From assembly GCF_003967535.1 (NCBI RefSeq), contig NZ_BIFR01000002.1, forward strand, positions 1,426,001 through 1,490,000: a DNA stretch of 64,000 nucleotides. Reading direction: 5' to 3'. This stretch comes from Tengunoibacter tsumagoiensis (GTDB taxonomy: Bacteria > Chloroflexota > Ktedonobacteria > Ktedonobacterales > Ktedonobacteraceae). The notes beneath the pieces were generated by a model that searched no databases, was not told the DNA's origin, and was given only the letters and a program-made list of their open reading frames with translations. Made by a program: the position numbers and the translations under genes. Positions 63,920 through 64,000 of the stretch are shown one piece after another (positions within the stretch are counted from its first letter, which is position 1; each line of letters opens with the position of its first letter).

Positions 63920-64000
63920 CTATGTATTGCAACGCATTTTTTCCTCCAACTGAGCGGCAAGTGTGCGTGAGACAATCGTTTTGGGATGGGTGTTTCCCAG
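63920..64000 (-). CDS. TPR-containing protein, C-terminal end (partial)
   Basis: The last 26 codons read LGNTHPKTIVSRTLAAQLEE and a short tail, with the stop at 63920. LGxxHPxT is a classic tetratricopeptide-repeat step as found in the C-terminal arrays of NB-ARC/XRE regulators. The gene continues beyond the right edge; identity of the full protein is unknown. Confidence 0.6.
   Translation of the reverse strand: MGNTHPKTIVSRTLAAQLEEKMRCNT

Noticed and set aside
63736..63975. Minus-strand 79-codon open frame
   Set aside because: It overlaps the TPR gene tail in another frame, is Lys/Phe-rich from A/T tracts, and shows no motif.

Overview
The window looks like a chromosomal segment of a Ktedonobacteria-type member of the Chloroflexota. 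This is inferred from content, not from a database match. The pointers are two ~1,055-residue MalT/LuxR-type regulators with the N-terminal extension I associate with that group, many small VOC, DinB and SRPBCC proteins, HxlR/ArsR/WYL/AraC regulators, DUF2690 and tachylectin-type secreted proteins, and many decayed genes in the spacers. No rRNA, tRNA or CRISPR array was found.

Region 1 (1-14.5 kb) is a carbohydrate acquisition locus. A YesN-type response regulator (cut by the left edge) is divergent from a LplB/YtcP-type sugar ABC transporter (two permeases, lipoprotein binding protein). An attenuator-like hairpin follows, then a 650-aa putative (alpha/alpha)6 carbohydrate enzyme, an aldo/keto reductase, a 994-aa secreted CBM-Fn3x3-beta-helix protein, a sugar isomerase/epimerase-like TIM barrel and two Gfo/Idh/MocA oxidoreductases. 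Four copies of a ~28-bp element built on ATCGTTGA half-sites 20 bp apart lie upstream of the transporter and of the secreted protein. They are good candidates for the response-regulator binding sites and would make this one regulon.

Region 2 (14.5-31 kb) holds small accessory genes: a DUF7002-like protein, an SRPBCC-ArsR-SRPBCC cluster behind two perfect hairpins, a BAAT-type hydrolase, a VOC/PPOX/DUF1801 cluster, the first giant LuxR regulator with a small partner gene, an HxlR/SDR divergent pair, an ECF sigma factor with a putative anti-sigma gene, a peroxiredoxin-like gene and an APH-like kinase. Remnants of CsoR/FrmR, KGG-type and nitroreductase genes lie between them.

Region 3 (31-47.4 kb) has a MITE-like element, DinB-type proteins (one truncated), a proline dehydrogenase, VOC proteins, a duplicated APH 5' fragment, an AraC regulator, an MFS fragment, an intracellular beta-propeller, an OmpR-type two-component system beside a COG4705 membrane protein, a WYL regulator and an NmrA-type protein.

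Region 4 (47.4-64 kb) starts with the second giant LuxR regulator and its paralogous small partner. Small metabolic genes follow (HbpS/GlcG, VOC, alpha/beta hydrolase, UPF0173, SDR, ABC exporter). Next is a mobile-element graveyard: an integrase with an in-frame stop and a Tn3 transposase fragment, between inverted copies of a 37-bp repeat. The end is a block of three secreted proteins, including a tachylectin-propeller/amidase fusion, and the tail of a TPR gene.
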